DNA of 64,000 nucleotides from Ruegeria arenilitoris (lineage in GTDB: Bacteria > Pseudomonadota > Alphaproteobacteria > Rhodobacterales > Rhodobacteraceae): the NCBI RefSeq assembly GCF_013031355.1, contig NZ_WPZO01000014.1:58971-122970 (forward strand). Direction: 5' to 3'. Under the pieces are notes generated by a model that was not told the origin of the DNA, did no database searches, and saw only the letters and a list, made by a program, of their open reading frames with translations. The position numbers and the translations under genes are program-made. This document shows, one piece after another, positions 63,239 through 64,000 of this stretch (position 1 is its first letter; each line of letters begins with the position of its first letter).

Positions 63239-63832
63239 ATGCTGCGCATTCTGACCTTGATCACCGGATTGGCCCTGATGGGCGCTTGTACACAGACACA
63301 GGTTTACGAAGAACCTGAGTCGTTGGGCGAGTTCAAAATGCGGGTGAACTATGCCTTCGCTGACAAGGCGGTTCAGGGGCCGGTGTCGCGGGACGCCACT
63401 CCGGACGAATGGACGTCTGCAATCCAGAATGCGGTTGATATCCGGTTGGGTCGCTATGAGGGCGCGCAGGAATATGACATCGGCATCAGCCTCGAAGGCT
63501 ATATGCTGGCCCCTCCGGGCATCCCGGTGATCTATAACCCCAAAAGCACGGCAATTGTTCTGGTCAACGTCTATGACGTGAACAAGAAAGAGTTCCTGGC
63601 CAAAGGTAAGCAGTTCCAGGTGCTGGAAGACACAACTGGCGGCAGCGCCCTGAAAGGATCGGGTCATGAACGCACCAAAGAGGAACAAATGAGCGGCCTG
63701 GCTCTGAAAGTTGCTGACCGGGTCGAAGAGTGGTTGGCCGAGGAACATGAAGAGAACGGTTGGTTCGACAGGCGCCCCGACCTGGTCCAACCGCTGGATT
63801 CCGACGTGGTGACGCAAAATCCGGCATCATAA
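63239..63832 (+). CDS. Lipoprotein, function unknown
   Basis: Protein of 197 residues with a lipoprotein signal (MLRILTLITGLALMGACTQ; Gly-Ala-Cys lipobox). The mature domain is mixed (VDIRLGRYEGAQEYDIGISLEGYMLAPPGIPVIYNPKSTAIVLVNVYD) and resembles small outer-membrane lipoproteins found in Rhodobacterales. A GAAGAGA site precedes the ATG at 63239. It follows the hairpin after parC and precedes tuf; no link to either is evident. Confidence 0.75.
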   Translation: MLRILTLITGLALMGACTQTQVYEEPESLGEFKMRVNYAFADKAVQGPVSRDATPDEWTSAIQNAVDIRLGRYEGAQEYDIGISLEGYMLAPPGIPVIYNPKSTAIVLVNVYDVNKKEFLAKGKQFQVLEDTTGGSALKGSGHERTKEEQMSGLALKVADRVEEWLAEEHEENGWFDRRPDLVQPLDSDVVTQNPAS

Positions 63833-63855
63833 ACGGGTTTTAACGCAGGATGTGC

Positions 63856-63945
63856 TTGATTTTCCCCTTTGAACCAAATATCTCGCGCGCGCAGATGTAA
63901 CCACGGGACCAAGGGTCCCCCAAATCGCAAAAGGGCGCCTGAGGA
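63856..63945 (+). promoter_or_regulatory. Candidate tuf promoter and leader
   Basis: TTGATT (63856-63861) and TATCTC 17 bases later resemble sigma-70 boxes. A short GGGACC/GGTCCC hairpin follows in the leader, and GAGGA just before the ATG is the ribosome site. Confidence 0.4.
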
Positions 63946-64000
63946 ATGGCAAAGGAAAAGTTTGAGCGTACAAAACCGCACGTCAACATCGGCACGATTG
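63946..64000 (+). CDS. tuf: Elongation factor Tu (first 18 codons; rest outside window)
   Basis: The frame reads MAKEKFERTKPHVNIGTI, the near-universal N-terminus of bacterial EF-Tu, and is open at the window end. EF-Tu carries aminoacyl-tRNA to the ribosome. GAGGA sits immediately upstream of the ATG. Rhodobacteraceae usually have two tuf copies; this one is not directly preceded by fusA. Which copy it is cannot be told from this window. Confidence 0.95.
   Translation, partial: MAKEKFERTKPHVNIGTI

Noticed and set aside
1..64000. Search for prophage, insertion sequences, CRISPR arrays, restriction or toxin-antitoxin systems.
   Set aside because: No transposase, integrase, phage structural gene, Cas protein, regularly spaced repeat or clear toxin pair was seen; the region is mainly core genome.

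Overview
The window is about 64 kb of a high-GC alphaproteobacterial chromosome, almost certainly a Rhodobacteraceae (Roseobacter-group, Ruegeria-like) organism. Support comes from the atpI-atpB-atpE-b'-b gene order, the short HPr kinase beside chvI/chvG, the cobC/cobD naming type of cobalamin genes, the long-N-terminus acyl-CoA dehydrogenase of the ethylmalonyl-CoA pathway, and many small lipoproteins and DUF genes (DUF1491, DUF2062, DUF3429, a DUF6473-like protein) typical of this group. This is mostly core genome. I see no phage, insertion sequence, CRISPR array, rRNA or complete tRNA.

Layout. 1-8.2 kb: 5' part of ffh with a structured leader, a prolyl-tRNA editing protein, a divergent azoR/LysR pair, an EamA exporter, a stress protein, an ArsR regulator, and the F0 operon of ATP synthase ending in a terminator. 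8.3-22.7 kb: a FadR-type regulator divergent from an aminotransferase, smc, small secreted proteins, a DUF5071 gene, a lytic transglycosylase, cobD-cobC, a degenerate receiver protein, a glutathionyl-hydroquinone reductase, an L,D-transpeptidase and a MalY-type C-S lyase. 22.8-31.2 kb: def, a def-like paralogue without catalytic residues, fmt, small membrane proteins, a ureohydrolase, the tightly overlapped ispH-DUF3429-methyltransferase-rnhA-TRIC operon (minus strand), a NYN protein and folK.

31.2-42 kb: rpoZ, rsh (ppGpp), DUF2062, pdxJ, acpS, lepB, rnc, then a multicopper oxidase on the opposite strand splitting rnc from era, then era, DUF1491, an AT-richer lipoprotein and recO. 42-48.5 kb: two envelope proteins, mcd (methylsuccinyl-CoA dehydrogenase) divergent from a TauE permease across two TGCA-type palindromes, a small winged-helix protein, a candidate small RNA, and pckA. 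48.9-54.3 kb: the chvI-chvG-hprK-rapZ-EIIA-HPr regulatory cluster and an acyltransferase. 54.4-64 kb: hbd, a DUF6473-like gene, etfA-etfB, a PduO-type adenosyltransferase, a HIG1-like small protein, an SDR, an SH3 protein, parC, a lipoprotein and the start of tuf.

Functional threads. Several genes fit acetyl-CoA/C2 assimilation through the ethylmalonyl-CoA pathway: mcd, its probable electron acceptor ETF, hbd, the B12 genes (cobC, cobD, adenosyltransferase) that would serve its mutases, and pckA. The chvG/chvI and incomplete-PTS cluster lies beside pckA and probably links envelope or acid stress to central carbon flow. The most useful leads are the catalytically degenerate Def paralogue, the ffh leader, the promoter-plus-terminator small RNA candidate next to pckA, the palindromes at mcd, and a repeat family found between convergent genes.
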